The notes under the pieces were generated by a model that worked only from the letters and a program-made list of their open reading frames with translations, ran no database searches and had not been told where the DNA came from. From positions 36,030,441 to 36,094,440 of the forward strand of contig CM026568.1 of assembly GCA_015143295.1 (NCBI GenBank): a DNA stretch of 64,000 nucleotides. The letters are read 5' to 3'. Source of the stretch: Tetracentron sinense (Eukaryota > Streptophyta > Magnoliopsida > Trochodendrales > Trochodendraceae). The position numbers and the translations under genes are program-made. Shown piece after piece: positions 43,699-56,727 of the stretch (its first letter is position 1; each line of letters begins with the position of its first letter).

Positions 43699-46386
43699 TG
43701 TGGGGGAAATTCTTTGAAGATCGCCACAAGTCAATAGCTCAGGTTAACTGGTAAAAGGATGCAAGCATGATCATAGTTCGCCTTTGTTGATGCGGGTGGG
43801 GGCCCCTCTTGTCAAAGTGCTCCGACGATCAAGTCAGTATATGTTGAAGATAAAATATAAAGAACAAGCTTTGAAAAAGAGAATGTCTTAGGGCATTTGT
43901 TTTTTGAGTAAGATTTTCTCCTTGATGAAAGGCCCCCATGGTAGAGATTCAGTAGTCTTTCCCCCTCTTTTCCGCTCTTTTTCTCTCTCCTTTTTTTGTG
44001 GGAGATCTGGGATATTTATAGGTCCGAGTTCGGATGCTTCTGTATGCTCATTATGTTAGCTTTTAGGTTTCTACCTAAAGTCTTCATCTTGATTTTGATG
44101 ATAACACAATAATGAAAGGATATTTGTGTTACTAATATCTCTATGAGTTTAAGTGAACTTCAGTTAACCAAGAGCATTAGCAAGTCATTCAATGAAAAAA
44201 GCATGAAAAGATCATCTATGAAGAAAATTCATCAAGCAAGTCAAAGTTAAGCCATTGAATCACTTTGAAATCAAATTGAATATCTTGTAGATCCCAAGCC
44301 ATAGTCCAAGTTGGATCAAAAAAGAAAGAAGATCATGAAGCTTAAAGTCAAATCAAGTTCAAGGTCAAGAATGAAAACTCAAGAAGGTTTAATGGTTTAT
44401 GTTTATTGAGTCTAGAGTGACTTTTCTAAGAATTCTTCATAGTTTGGTGAAGTTGAATGCTCAATTACTAAGATTGACTATAGGTTCCTTAAGACCCATT
44501 ATGAAAATCAATATAAGGACCTAAACATGATAATTATCTCTTTACAGATAAAGGAAAAGACCAAGAAAATCACTCCCATCATATCAAAATAAGAAAATGG
44601 GTTTTTCTGGTGAAATTTGATCATTCGGACGACCGAAAGGTTCACTCGGTCGACCGAATCAAGAATCTCCAAATCCGTCTGGCAATGGGTTCCAAAAACT
44701 AGTCAACTTTGGAACCCATTTTGACCATGAATAAAGCAGATAAGGATTTGATCATTAGACACAAAATTATTTTCCTTTGAATTTTAACCGGAATAGGAAG
44801 TTGAATCACCTAATTTCATTAAGACAATCAAAAGTTATGATCAAAATACTGAAGGAGACAAAATGGTGCACCATTCAATCGACTGGATGGACCAGTCAAT
44901 GTTGAGACCCACTTAGACTAAAAATAAAGTACAGTTAGGATTTTTACATTAGACACAAAATTGTTCCTCTTTGAATTTTGAGTCAACTGGAAGTTGAATC
45001 GTCTAATTCCGATAATTCAATCAAAAGTTATGATTGAAACATCGAGAAGCAAAAACGGAGCATCCGGACGACCCAGGAAATGGGATCACCATTAGGACGT
45101 CTGAATGAACCATTCGGATGACCGAATGGCTTAGGACGGAGCATTTTGACTCTATAAATGACTATTTTTCAACGGCTCTTTTTGCATTAAATGCTACTCC
45201 AACAGCCATGAAAATTCTTGGGCTATAAAATGAGATGATTTATTAACAAAATAAGAATTTCAATCATTCTAGATCATTCACTCCAAGCTTAGATTTCTAA
45301 ATTTATCAAAGTTGAATCTAGAATCCCTAACTCCCAGTTCTTGAGCTATTCAACTTCAATCTTTGGGAGATCTTCAAGTGAGCTAAGAGGGACTAATCAG
45401 CTCGTGTAAGGAGCCTCTACAGTCTTTCAAATCACTTGTCTAAGTGTGTTCAATTCAAGAGGTCCGAGGGACTCTTGTCCGTGAAGCTGGAGAGCTTTGT
45501 AAAGGCTTGATCTCGCCTGTGAAGAAGATTTTAAAGGTCTGGCCTCTACTCGGAAAGGGGGCTAAGTCTAAGGAGGATTGTTCATTAGCAAGGTTAGGAC
45601 TTGACCGCAAGAAGTCTATACAATTTGAGAATTCCTTGAAGCGGGAAGCTGAAAGGTGGAGATGCAGACAAGTTTTCAAACCTCGTGAACAAATCCTTGG
45701 TGTCTATGTGTTTGCATCTCTCTAACTTTATCTCTTACTTTATTGCCTTGAATGCTTGAGTAGAATTGCATAGTCTCTATTTCTCTTTAACTTGCTTAAG
45801 TTGAAATTCTGCTTAGGGAAGTAGAATAAATTTTAATTTTGCCATGAACCATAATCACCCCCCTCTAGGGTCAATACTTAGGCAACACATTAATGCTCAT
45901 GCATGATCTTATCACTATCTATGTGATCATTACCAAATATATTAGACGAATCTTCCTTCATATGTGCCACACATGTAAGCCTACTTTCTTTGACACTTGC
46001 CACACGTGTAAGTCTACTTTCTTCAGGTCAGTTTTGGACTGATTGTGGGATGAGATGATCATCATTAACTCCTAATTGTCAGAGTATAGTGATCTCCTCC
46101 TGATTACTTTGTCCTGAAAGTCGGTTCCGTCTTCTACGTTAGTCTCATCCTTCACGTTAATATCATCTTCTATGTTGGTATCGTCCTTCAACCACGAATA
46201 CTGATATCATGCCTTGACTACGAGTAACGACATCGTCCTGATGATGACGAATTCGGATACCGTCCTGATACAACGAATTCTGATACCGTCCTAATGACGA
46301 AGAATTCTGACATCGCCCTCCGGAGCACAAATATTATACTCGCCCTTGCCATACTTGCTCATTTTACGAATTATATCCATTATAAT
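43699..46386 (-). mobile_element. 3' LTR of the Tat-type element (matched part)
   Basis: Matches 58320-59186 over about 850 bp once solo LTR F is removed. The minus-strand TATA box is at 44013-44021. A block of roughly 30-bp units around GACGAATTC.GATACCGTCCTGATGA lies at about 46225-46320. The LTR probably continues past 46386, where the partner is lost, possibly to about 46930, but its outer end was not fixed. Confidence 0.75.
44054..45887 (+). mobile_element. Solo LTR F (Ty1/copia, SIRE-like)
   Basis: A 1,834-bp element starting TGTTAGCTTTTAGGTTTC and ending CTTAGGCAACA, flanked by CATTA at 44049-44053 and 45888-45892. The other host LTR reads CTTATTAATGCTC here without the insert (about 58660). 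It contains TTTTGATGATAACACA near the 5' end, a TATA box (GGGCTATAAAATG, about 45219) and a CACCCCCCTCTAGGG block near the 3' end, features I associate with SIRE/Maximus copia LTRs. GGTCGACCGAATC-type palindromes occur at about 44625-44660. The 93-codon frame at 45444 is incidental. Confidence 0.88.
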
Positions 46387-48698
46387 TTGTCCATTTACGA
46401 TGCTTGGAACGTCCATTCGGAGTATCGTAAATTAATTTGAAGATTGACGTGGGAGAATACCTGCTGACCCGTGGAAGGCAAAACGTTGCATGCACTTTAT
46501 GAACATTGGGACTGTCTTGACAGTTGTATGCAATTGTTCCATACGCATGACGAACAGTCGTGTTTCATTTAATGTTGGTAGGTCATCATCATTACTGCTT
46601 GCGAGACTCGATGCATGCAAAAGCTTGTATGGTTAGCCTAGCATAGAGGAAGACAATCATATCCCTGGACTTTCATACATGTATGGCAAAGATGGGGGTC
46701 AATCTCGTCCTGTCGTAATTTTCTTCTAACATGCCGATTTCAATTCTGCGCATTACCATCGTGCCTTTGCGTATATACCCGTGTAGGGTGGAGATGGAGG
46801 GTATTCTCGTCTTGACATTTGTTGATTCTTATATAAATAAGATGAGATAGTCCTCATTTCTTCATTTCGATTTTTATTCATACTGATACCTTGCCAACCC
46901 AAAGAACCTCTTTGTGATCAAGCATCAGTGCAACCTTGTCTTCTCCAACTTCTAGACCTTTCTTCAAACTTCTAACAAGTTCTTGCTCTGGTAATCTTTT
47001 TTGATCTTGACTTCACAAACTGGCTTGTGTCTACTGTTCGTGATGTCCTTGAAAATTCAGAAAAAGGAGATGGCAAAGGACTGTGATGAGCAAATAAAGA
47101 TTTCCCGAATTTTAAAGCACCGATCAAGGATTCCTGAGATAAAGTCATTCAGGATGGTTGTTCTTTCGCTTTCATCAGTATCTCAGAGAGGGATGAATTT
47201 CAAAACCATGGATAATCCCTCTCACTGTCGAGCGTGCCCCACGACGATTTGAGCCTTCTATTGAGCCTAGTGCACCTCCCGTCGAGTTTGTATCTAGACC
47301 TGAAGAGTTTCTTGTGGCACATCATTTTGTCGGCTCAGGAAGCAGACTTGATTGTTACCTTAAATTTTTGATCCTTTCTTTTTGATGTAATGGTCGCATT
47401 CGGCTCGCATGATCCTTTGTTTTTTCTTTCTCTTGTAATCGCCTTGTTCGTCGTTTGGATGTTTTATGAATATAATGTCTCTTTACACTTCTTTGTATTG
47501 ACTTTTGCACATTGTCTTTACATTAAATTTTGCACATTGCTTTTACATTGTCTTTACATTTGATCTTCCTTTTTACAACTATGACGAGCATAAGAGCGGA
47601 CGTATGATCACGAGATAACTAACTTTGAACACGGAAAATATAAGCACGATGACATAAGCACGGAAACATAAACATGTAAGCATGAGCATGGAGATATAGT
47701 AAGACAATACATCGTAAATGCGATTTAATCAGATGAAATTTTCGTAGGCTGAACCTTGAATCCTCAGTTAAGAGAACACTTGGTTTGGATGACATTTCAT
47801 TTGTTCGTGCTCCGTGGTGAGTACCACGTTCATATGAAACGTCATGACAATTAATTTGAGACATGTTTTTAGACAATTCATTGAGCTTTTATCAGACATT
47901 GCATTGGATATTCGTTTGATAATTCATTAATCGTTCATCAAGTTTCGACAATCCATTAAGTATTCGTCGAGGTTTGACAATTTGTCGAGGTTTGACAATT
48001 CGTTGAGCATTCATTTAACGTCGCTTTTGTTAGTTCATTCGTTATATGATTTTGACATTTCTTTTGATATTTCATCTGATAATTCATTTAGAGGACGAAG
48101 AAGCATCTCCATACAGGAATGCATGCTACGACTAATACTTAATGCAAAGGGAAATTTCTAGAACGAATGATACCTTTTGAGGGCAGCATGATTCAGGCCC
48201 TGTATAGTCGGTCGGTGAGCATCCGTTCTCTATACTTGACAGTACGGTATGCTTGACGAAGGAGGTGGCATTCTACATGGGTTCATTCATGGTTTTAGCT
48301 TCGGGTTTATCCTCAACTCATCACGGGTTTGTCCTCCGTAAGGTGGGTGGTCGTCTATCCTATTATAGATGTTTCATTGGAGTCAGTCAATAGAAGGCAT
48401 AAACATATGAGCATTAGAGTCTCAGATGTACTTATCGTGCAATTGTTGATCATTTAATAGAGCATAGTTGGTTGTCAGAGGTCGATACAGGTCGAGAGCA
48501 TCGTGCATAACCATTAGGGGACGTAACTCGAAGACATAAGGACGTGTTCATTTCAAGGATGGGGTTGAGGAGTTGTGCTCGGGAATCGTGATCTTAGGAC
48601 GTGTCTTTGTAAATGTGGCTTTGAGGACGTAGCTCTAAAGACATAGCTCGGGATACATGCTCATTAGGATGAGCTCGGGCTCAGTCGCGGGTCGTGAG
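46387..48698. other. Eroded interior of the Tat-type element
   Basis: No coding sequence recognised. It probably includes the rest of the 3' LTR and degraded internal sequence. 47600-48690 is rich in short words such as GAGCAT, GACGTA and TTCGTTGA. Confidence 0.4.
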
Positions 48699-48908
48699 TG
48701 TAAGCACCCAATTTTTACACCTCGTTTTAACCACGGTTAATATACTTAACCATGGTTAGCTTGCCTGAACCCTCAGTCTAACCTAGAACACATGGCACAA
48801 TCTCGGCCCAAAGCCCATGTTTTGTTTTTTTTTTGCCAAGGCCTTAGGATTTAGCCCAAACCTTGCTAAAGCTTCAAGGGCCGAAGCCCTTAGCCGACAA
48901 GCCTAGCT

Positions 48909-51624
48909 TGTAAACACATAAATTTACCGTCTTTCCTCCCCTCTCATCTCTAAGTGTCGAGATAAGGTCCGAGAGTAGAGGAATAACGCTAAATTTATTC
49001 TGAGAGTCGCCACCTCCTTAGGGGAAGTAGGATCCCGAGATAAATCCAAAATAGGGGTCTACGGTCCAAAGTAGTCTAGGTAAAAGATCCATTTAGGTCC
49101 TGAGGAAGGGGTTAGGCACCCCAGGACCTCCATCTAATGATGGTAACCTACTCATTAGGTCTAAGCCAAACATTTAAAAATCACTTAAAATTTCCTAAAC
49201 AATTATTAATTTTGCTAATCAAACACAAATCAATATGAGGTGTAAAAATTTTATCTTTGGTTGGAGTCGAACCCTGATTCGGGCTGCCTACTTATCCGGT
49301 TAGTCGGAATCAGACCCTAATAGTAGTTCGGGGTGGTGACTGTTTTTATACTCGTTTCGGAGTGTGGTCACTTCCAACTCGTGCTTGAGTTGGGGGAAGC
49401 GGAATTGAGATTTATGAATCTCATTCCGGGAGATGGTTGCGTAGCTAGGTGCTCGTGGGGGAGCTCTAGGGGGTGTTCATTTATTATGGTTGGTCATTTT
49501 TTCATTTTTAGATTTTTTGAATGTTTTTGTTATTTTGTATTTTTGGTTTTTTTTTGTATTTTTTAATTTTAGCAAGTTCAACTAGTCAAAAACTAACCTA
49601 AGTGCCCAAGGTAGGCAAAAAAGAAAATAAGGTCTAACTGACTTAATTAACTTAAAGGCAAAGAGCAGGGCGGATCGAGCGGCCTTAAACCAAAAGAGGT
49701 TATGGTTTAAATACGGACCCTGCTCTAGGTCCCAAGGGGAGATAGACCCGTACCTTTAATTTATTTTTGTTTTTATTTTATTTTTATATATATATATATA
49801 TTTTTGATTTCCTTTTTTTTTTTGTTGGACTAATTAACGAGGTAAGTTAAAAGACTACCTAAATGCCCAGTGTAGGCAAAATAGGAAACTGTTGCACACA
49901 CATGGATAATACATACATACATGACAAAAGAAATGGGGCCCAAAGAGAAAGTTAATGGGCCAAGGCCCATTGACCACTAATGGTCAATTGGCTTTGGTCC
50001 ACTATCTTTCCAAGACCTTAAAAGGTAAGCCCAAAAAATTCTAAAATGATTCTAGGGGCTTATGGGCCTCAATTCACCAACATATGGCCCGATCCAAGGG
50101 CCCAAAAGATTCAAATCCCCAACACTCCCTCCTCACATTTAATTTCTAACATGTAAAAAAATAATAAAATAAAATAGATAAACAGGGAGAATGCATACCT
50201 GCGTGCGGCTGTCGTGAAGATAATAGAAAGAAGGCCAGTGGCCAGTGGTGCTACTGCTGCTGTTGATGATCCAAGAAAAGATAGATGGAAGAAACCCTCA
50301 CAACAATCACTCCCCAGAACAAGGGATTACAAAAAAAAAAATTAAAAAAAAAAAAATCTGCATGTGATGAAGCCCGATCAGCTTGTTTGAAATGAAATGA
50401 AGCTGCTGGCCGGAAGTTTTCAGCTCGACGGAGTTGGAGTCCTAGCTGAAACAGATCGAGAAGTACCGGCCAAGGTAAGGATTGGGGCTGGAGATGGGAT
50501 CTGCCGGACTGGTTCAACTCGCCAGAAGGAATGATTGCCGGAGATGGAGACGCTGATGAACGAGAGGGTAAGGAGCTGGCTGGATTTGTCGGAGAAGATG
50601 ACCGGAGAACAACTGAGCAAAAAAAGGCTCGCCGGCGGGAAACCAGTGATGGAGGTGCTACGGTGGAACTGCAGTGGTGATGGAGTTCGGAAATGGAAGA
50701 TCGGAGGTGTGGCTGCCAGTGTGAGGGAGCTCCCTATTGCTGCCGTAAACAGAAGAAGAAAGCAGAGAAGGCGAGTGATGGATTGGAAGGTGTAGTCGAT
50801 GGTGACTGGTTCGCCGGAAGGGATGGAAGTCGCCGGAGCTGCGATAGATGGATGGCTATGTACCAGATCTGTTTGGAGAAGATGACCGGAGCTTAGCTTG
50901 AAAGCCCGATCTGAGATTCAAAGCCAAGGTAAGAAATAGGTGCTACTGTTACACGGGTTGTGGTCCAGGCAATGGAGGGCCTACTGATCGGATTTCTCGC
51001 CGGAGAAGATGGGGCAGCAGCTGTTGCTGCTACTGTGTGAAGGAGATGCTGGAAATGCTAGTTGCCGGCGATGAAGGAGGGGTGCAAAGTTGGATAATGT
51101 TGTATTGGTGATGTTTCACACCCAAGATATTGCTACTGCAAATTGAAGAAGAAGGAGAAGGGAAATAGAAGAGAAGAAGAAGCGAGGGAGGCGGCTCCCC
51201 TGGTTTCACCGAATGAAAAATAGGGTTTTTACGCCCTTCTCTTTGCTTTTATACTGTTTGGGGGAAACATGGATTTGGGTTTTATTATATGGGTCATGTG
51301 AAATGGGTTTTGGGCCAATGAGATTCGAAAATGGGCTTAGGCTTTAACAGATTTGAGGGTTTAAACCGGTTTAGGACTTGAGATTTTATAAAATGAACTA
51401 AGGCTAGGGTTTGGACACTAAAGAATGGGCCAGGCTTAGCTGTGCAAGATAAGTGGGGGCTTTGGATTTGGGATTACAAGTAATGGAGATCTTTCTCTCT
51501 CTCTCTCTCTCGAATCCAACTCTTTTACTCTCAAAACAAACATAAAATTAAATTAAAATTAAAATAATTAATAAAATATAAAAGATAAGTGGGGTTTTAG
51601 GGGTGTAAAAATGAGGTGTTCACA
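48909..51624 (-). mobile_element. Solo LTR B, nested in LTR C
   Basis: A 2,716-bp element on the minus strand, where it begins TGTGAACACCTCATTTTTAC and ends TGTGTTTACA. The 5-bp duplication TAGCT is at 48904-48908 and 51625-51629. Its minus-strand U5 has a GGTGCCTAAC block and a GGGTTCGACTCC-like block seen in A, C and D, so it is a diverged member of the same family. The frames at 50251-50896 are GC-rich LTR sequence. Confidence 0.9.
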
Positions 51625-53518
51625 TAGCTCATAAGCCTTAAGGGCCCAAGCCCATGACCACAAACCACACCCAAGATCCAAACCCATTAACCCATAGCAC
51701 AATCCATACCAAGCCCAAACCAAGGCCCATGGCCTTTTAGGGTGGGACCCACCTAAAGAAGAAATTAAAAACCTGAAAAAAAAAAAAATTTTGAATTTTG
51801 GGCGCCAACCCCGTGTGGCAAGTGGCCCACACACACATGCGGGTTGGGCCCTAAATGGAAACCCCAAAACAGCAAAAAAAATAAAAAATTTAAATCTACT
51901 GTTCATCGTCCCCAACCTCCGGACGTCCAACAGCCTGCCACACCCCTGGCTCTCCTGCCCCCTCCTGGCTCCTCCAGCCTTTGTCCCCCACGCCTGAGCC
52001 TCGTCCTCATCCTTATCCTTCCCCTCATCTCCTTTAAAACCCACCACCACAGCCACGGTTTGGGGGAAGAAAAAAAAAATCTGGAGAAGGACCACCAAAT
52101 CACCCTCTTTCTCTCTTACATCCTTTCCCTTCTTCATTCTCTTACTTAGAAGTTACCAACTCGTTTTTAGCTCCACTAGCCAGACACCCAACAACCCTCT
52201 CGGCTACACCCCTATGGTAATGCCCAAGGCCACTCCATGTCCTCACCATCACCACTGACCACTCACGATCAAAGTCATCACATTCTCACTCTCTATCCTC
52301 CCAAACTCCTTCAACAGCAAAGCACTCTCTAGTATTTCTTCTTCTCCAAGCTTGGCCAAATGCAACTACAACCACAGTCTACTCCACACTGAGCTTACAC
52401 ACCTCAAAGCAGATCTCACATTCTCAGTGGCAGAAATCCTTCCCTCTCACTGTGAAGAACACCCAATGCTAAAAGCCCCTAGTTTCTTCTCCGACGAGCC
52501 AGTGCTACCGGAGACAAGAGCTTTCTCCATGTGCATAGCTGCACACATTCAGTCCCTTTGTGAGCAGCACCACCAGTAGCAGCTCGTCCAACACCCCAAA
52601 ACAACCCCATGCATGCCCAGGTCTGCATTGCCCCTTTACCAGTAGCGTCTGCTCTCAGTCCCCATTGCTAGCACCATCACTGCACCTCACAGCAGCAGCC
52701 ATGCCCCCTTCAACTCTTTCCGCAGGCCTTCACTTGGCATTACAGTAGCCATGCCCCATCTATTTCTCCACTACCGTAAGTGAGAAGCCTCTCTCCCTCT
52801 TTGTTTCTTTTATGTTGTTAGATTAGAATAATCTAGTTAGTCAGTTAGATAAATTTCTTACTTTAGTTTCAAATTGATTTAGTCTTTTAGAATAATTTCT
52901 AGGTTAACTTTAGTTTAGTTGATAAGGTTAGTTCCACAAGTTAGTTTAATCTCTTATTAGTCTTAATCTAGTTTAACTAATTAAATGCAGTGGTTAGTTT
53001 CTAATTAGTTTAAATCTGTATTTTTTTGTCTCACTTAGTGTTAAATAGATTATGTTTTCTTAGTTTAGGATTAGTCTAATTTGGAATTTGTTTATGTTAG
53101 ATTAGCTTCTAATCTCCTTTAACTAGAGTAAGACTTGTTTTATTTAGGTTAGTTTTAGATTAATCTTAACCTGTGCTAAATTTCTTTTGGTTAGTTAACA
53201 TAGACTAAGTACACATTTGGTTAACTCTGTTTGTAGTTAATTTCTAGGTTAGGTTCGATTAAGTCCTAGTTTTAAATCTTTCTTGGTTAGTATTCCAGGT
53301 TAGTTCAATTTGGTAAATCCTAAGCTAGATTCATAGGATAATCTTAAGATCCAATGTAGGACTAGATATAACTTTTAATTTTTGTAAGCATCTTAGATGT
53401 AACTATTTTGGACTCTTTTCTAGATTAGTTTTTACCAGTTAACTTTTAGGACAATTTTGATAAACCTTGGTAAATTGGCCTATCCTTTGTGAATTAGATA
53501 AGCTTAAATAACCATAGT

Positions 53519-53556
53519 TAGTTTAAGCTCGTTGCTCCGCAACGAGCCTAAAACTA
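53519..53556 (+). other. Conserved stem-loop in solo LTR C
   Basis: TAGTTTAAGCTCGTTGC pairs with GCAACGAGCCTAAAACTA around a TCC loop, the counterpart of 11266-11300. Confidence 0.72.
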
Positions 53557-54345
53557 TTCAAAAAATCCAAAAAAACTGAAAAACATTTAAAAGCAAAAAA
53601 AAAAACACAAAATCAAAAAGACCAAAATTGACCATCTCGCTTGCTTTCTTAACTATGGTTAGGTTTCCTAATCACAGTTAATTCCTTTCTAATTACGGTT
53701 AGACTCGACCATGCACTTGACCAACCCGGTCAACTAACCCCTAGCCTTCGGGCTAAACCCTTGACTTACCCTATGCACACACACACACCCCTAGCCTTGG
53801 CACGGACTCATGTGCCAGAACTACGCTCGGTCTGATCTCACTTTGTGAGTACGTAGGTAACCTTATTCGGGTTCGACCCTAGCCATTTAGCTTTCTCATT
53901 TTCTTGAGTTAGTATTCGATTAAATACTTAGGCATTTAAATTAAATTTTAGGATTAAATTTGGCTTAAATGTAGGGAGTAGGTAATCATTGTAAAATGGG
54001 GGTCCTGGGGTGCCTAACACCTTCCCCATGACTTAATCGAACCACTTACCCTAACTCTAATAGACCATTTACCTTATCCAAATTACTCAGGACCTATCCC
54101 TTAGAATGAATAGGTGGCGGCTCATAGTCCAACACAATGTGAAAGTGGGTAGGAAAATCTCATGCTCACAGTGAGCACGGGAACAGTTGACGGCATTGGG
54201 CACGGGAACAGATGACGGCGTCGAACACAAGTGTACCCAGCAGGTGATCAATTACGTGGTCGTGCACGTGCTAGTGTGATATTGACATACCACCAAGTAG
54301 ATAGTCAAGAAACATTAGGTATTGACAGAGTATAGGGGTACCTTC

Positions 54346-56720
54346 TGAGCATGAGATTTTTCCAACTCACTTTCATAATATATATGGTTTGACTTGAGAG
54401 CCGCCACCTATTCATTCTAAGGGATAGGTTCCGGATTGTCGGTTTGTTATAGATAAGGCAAATGGTCTATGCAGAGTTAGGGTAAGCGGTTCGATTAAGC
54501 CCTGGGGAATGTGTTAGGCACCCCAGGACCCCCGTTTTAAAACGGTTACCTACTTCCTAAACTTAAGTCAATCATAATCTCAAAGTTTAATTAGAATGTT
54601 AAAGTATTTAATCAAGTGCTAATCCAAGAAAAGAGAAAGCTAGGTGACTAGGGTCGAACCCCAGTAGGGTTGCCTACGTACTCACTAGGGTGAGATCAGA
54701 CTGAGCGTAGTTCTGGCACATGAGCCCGTGTCAAGGCTAAGGGGTATGTGTATGTGTGTGCATAGGGTGGTCAAGGGTCTGCCCTAGGGTTAGGGTTTAG
54801 TTGATTGGGGAGGTCAAGTGCACAAGGGTGAGTCTAACCGCGGTTAGAAGAGTGTAACCATGGTTAGGGGCTAACCATGATCAAGAAAGATCAAATAAGT
54901 CATTTTTTGAGTTTTTGTATTTTTCATGTTTTTTTTGGATTTTTTGTGTGAATATTTATCAAGTTAACCATGGTTAAAACCAACCAAGGTTGAGTTAACC
55001 ATGGTTAACAACTAACTATAGTTAGAATAAAGTTAACAATTCATTTTTGGTCTTGTTTGGAGTTTTCATATATATATATATATATATATATTTATGATTT
55101 TATGTGCATTTTTCCAAAAAGGAGAAACTTAACTATGGTTAAAACTAATCAGGGTTAGACTAACCCCAATTAGAAACATGATAAGGGTTCAAGGTGGGCC
55201 TAGCAAACGTGACAGGGGCTCAGCGGGCCTCAGGTTGGGCCTGGGCCTTGGGCCAGGCCACTGTTTAAGCAATGCAAAGAATGGCGGTAATTGGTTTACC
55301 GCGAATCTCAATAGAGTGAGTATTGGGAATGGCGGTAAAGCCTTTACCGCCATTCCTGTTTTACAGGAACAGTGGCTTCACCATTAGAGATGGAGCTCAA
55401 GAGGGATGATCAAGAGGGTTGTGGGATCAGGGGAAGAATCTAGGGACATTGCCACGTGTCCTGGGTCAAGTATGAACCTTGGGCTTGGTTCAAATGAAGC
55501 CTATGAAGGCCCTACAATTACTGTTTCAAAAATAGCAGAATGTCAGTAATGCATTTATCGACATTCTGGAAAAAATTTCTTTTTGCTCGTTTTAACCACA
55601 GTTAAGCTAATCCCAGGGGCATGAAATGCTCAGGGGAGATTCCTAGAAGTCCAAAACAGGCCCTGGATTGGACCAGGGCCTTACCATATGTGGCCTACAA
55701 CCCCTGCAAAAACAAACATAAAAAATTGTGGTAGTTATTCTACCGCCATTAGTGATTTTCTACAAAAACTGAAAAACTAACCTGCTGTGCTGTTCCACAA
55801 TGCATCAAGGGGTTCCTCATGAACTGAGGACCCCCCAGAAACTGGTGGAGGGTATGTGGAGATATGGTGGTTCTTGAGGGTTCCACTGTCTATAGAGGAG
55901 GCATGGAACCCCCCCTAAACTAAAAAGTAGTGAGCTAAACCCCCTGGAATTTGGACCAGGGGTTTACAGGTGCTCGAAAATGGGAGAAAGGGGTAGGGTA
56001 GGTCCCTACCCTGTTGGTGTGCTTGCCGCGGTGGCTGTAGGTGGTTTTACTGCGAATAGAGATTGGACTTTGGATTTCGGAGGGTTTGAAGGTCTGGGAC
56101 TAGTAGAGAGCTTGAAAACTATCAGGGATTCACTAGAGTTGTTCGCTCTCCCTTTGACAGTGGTGAGGGGTTTGATTTTATAGCCAGTGGGTGGTGGGGA
56201 CATGGTGGGGATTAAGACTGAGTTAGGTGAAGTTGTAGCCGCGTGGGAGGGGTCTGAAGAGGTGATCAAAGGCGTGGAGAAGGGTTCTGGAGGTGCAGGA
56301 GGGGTTGGTGGTGTAGGGGTGGCTGCAGGTGCTGCAAACACGCAAAATCAGAATTGGCGGTAGATCATCTATCGCCATTCTCAAATACAAAGGTTTGAGA
56401 ATGTCAGTAGATGCTCTACCGACATTCTAAAATTTTGAAAATAAAAGGCCAGGCCCCCTTGCAAGGCTTGGGTATGGGTCTTGGGCCCAGGCTTGGTTTC
56501 CTACTGGTTTTAGGCCCTAAGGGTTTGGGTCCACCTAGGGTTTGACTAGGGTTTAGGTTTAGGGCTACCTATAGTTTAGGCTTAACTAAGGTTTAGTCAT
56601 AGGATTTAGACTAAGATTGTCCTAGGGTTCAGGTGAGGTTGACCTAGGGTTTAGGCTGGACAAACCCTGGTTAAGTTGATTAACCATGGTTACGGGGGGT
56701 GTAAAAATGGGGTAATGACA
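54346..56720 (-). mobile_element. Solo LTR D with serial hairpins
   Basis: On the minus strand it begins TGTCATTACCCCATTTTTAC (56720) and ends AAAAATCTCATGCTCA (54346), about 2,375 bp. TACCTTC directly precedes and follows it (54339-54345, 56721-56727). If the element's last two bases are a mutated terminal CA, the site duplication is the usual 5 bp, TACCT, and the element starts at 54344. It carries AACCATGGTT palindromes at 54835-55010 and at least five GGCGGTA/TACCGCC-type hairpins (55279-56432). Confidence 0.85.
55279..56432 (-). repeat. Series of related hairpins in LTR D
   Basis: Hairpins at 55326-55356 (GGAATGGCGGTAAAG / CTTTACCGCCATTCC, perfect 15-bp arms), 55536-55568 (CAGAATGTC / GACATTCTG), 56351-56382 (GGCGGTAGAT / ATCTATCGCC) and 56396-56430 (GAATGTC..GTAGA / TCTAC.GACATTC), with partial ones at 55279-55307 and 55727-55747. 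Some differences change both arms together (GGC/GCC against GTC/GAC). Confidence 0.75.
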
Positions 56721-56727
56721 TACCTTC

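Larger units (their letters stand above)
48699..54170 (+). mobile_element. Solo LTR C, split by solo LTR B
   Basis: Starts TGTAAGCACCCAATTTTTAC, ends AAAATCTCATGCTCACA, and is flanked by GTGAG (48694-48698, 54171-54175). It consists of 48699-48908 and 51630-54170, about 2,751 bp after removing B and one copy of B's site duplication. It matches solo LTR A along its length, including CAACCCCGTGTGGCAAG, TCCTTTAAAACCC, the TTAG-rich tract, the stem-loop at 53519-53556 and TCCTGGGGTGCCTAACACC. Confidence 0.92.

Noticed and set aside
50251-52748. Frames of about 62-189 codons in GC-rich sequence
   Set aside because: They fall within solo LTRs B and C and show no domain; composition alone keeps them open.
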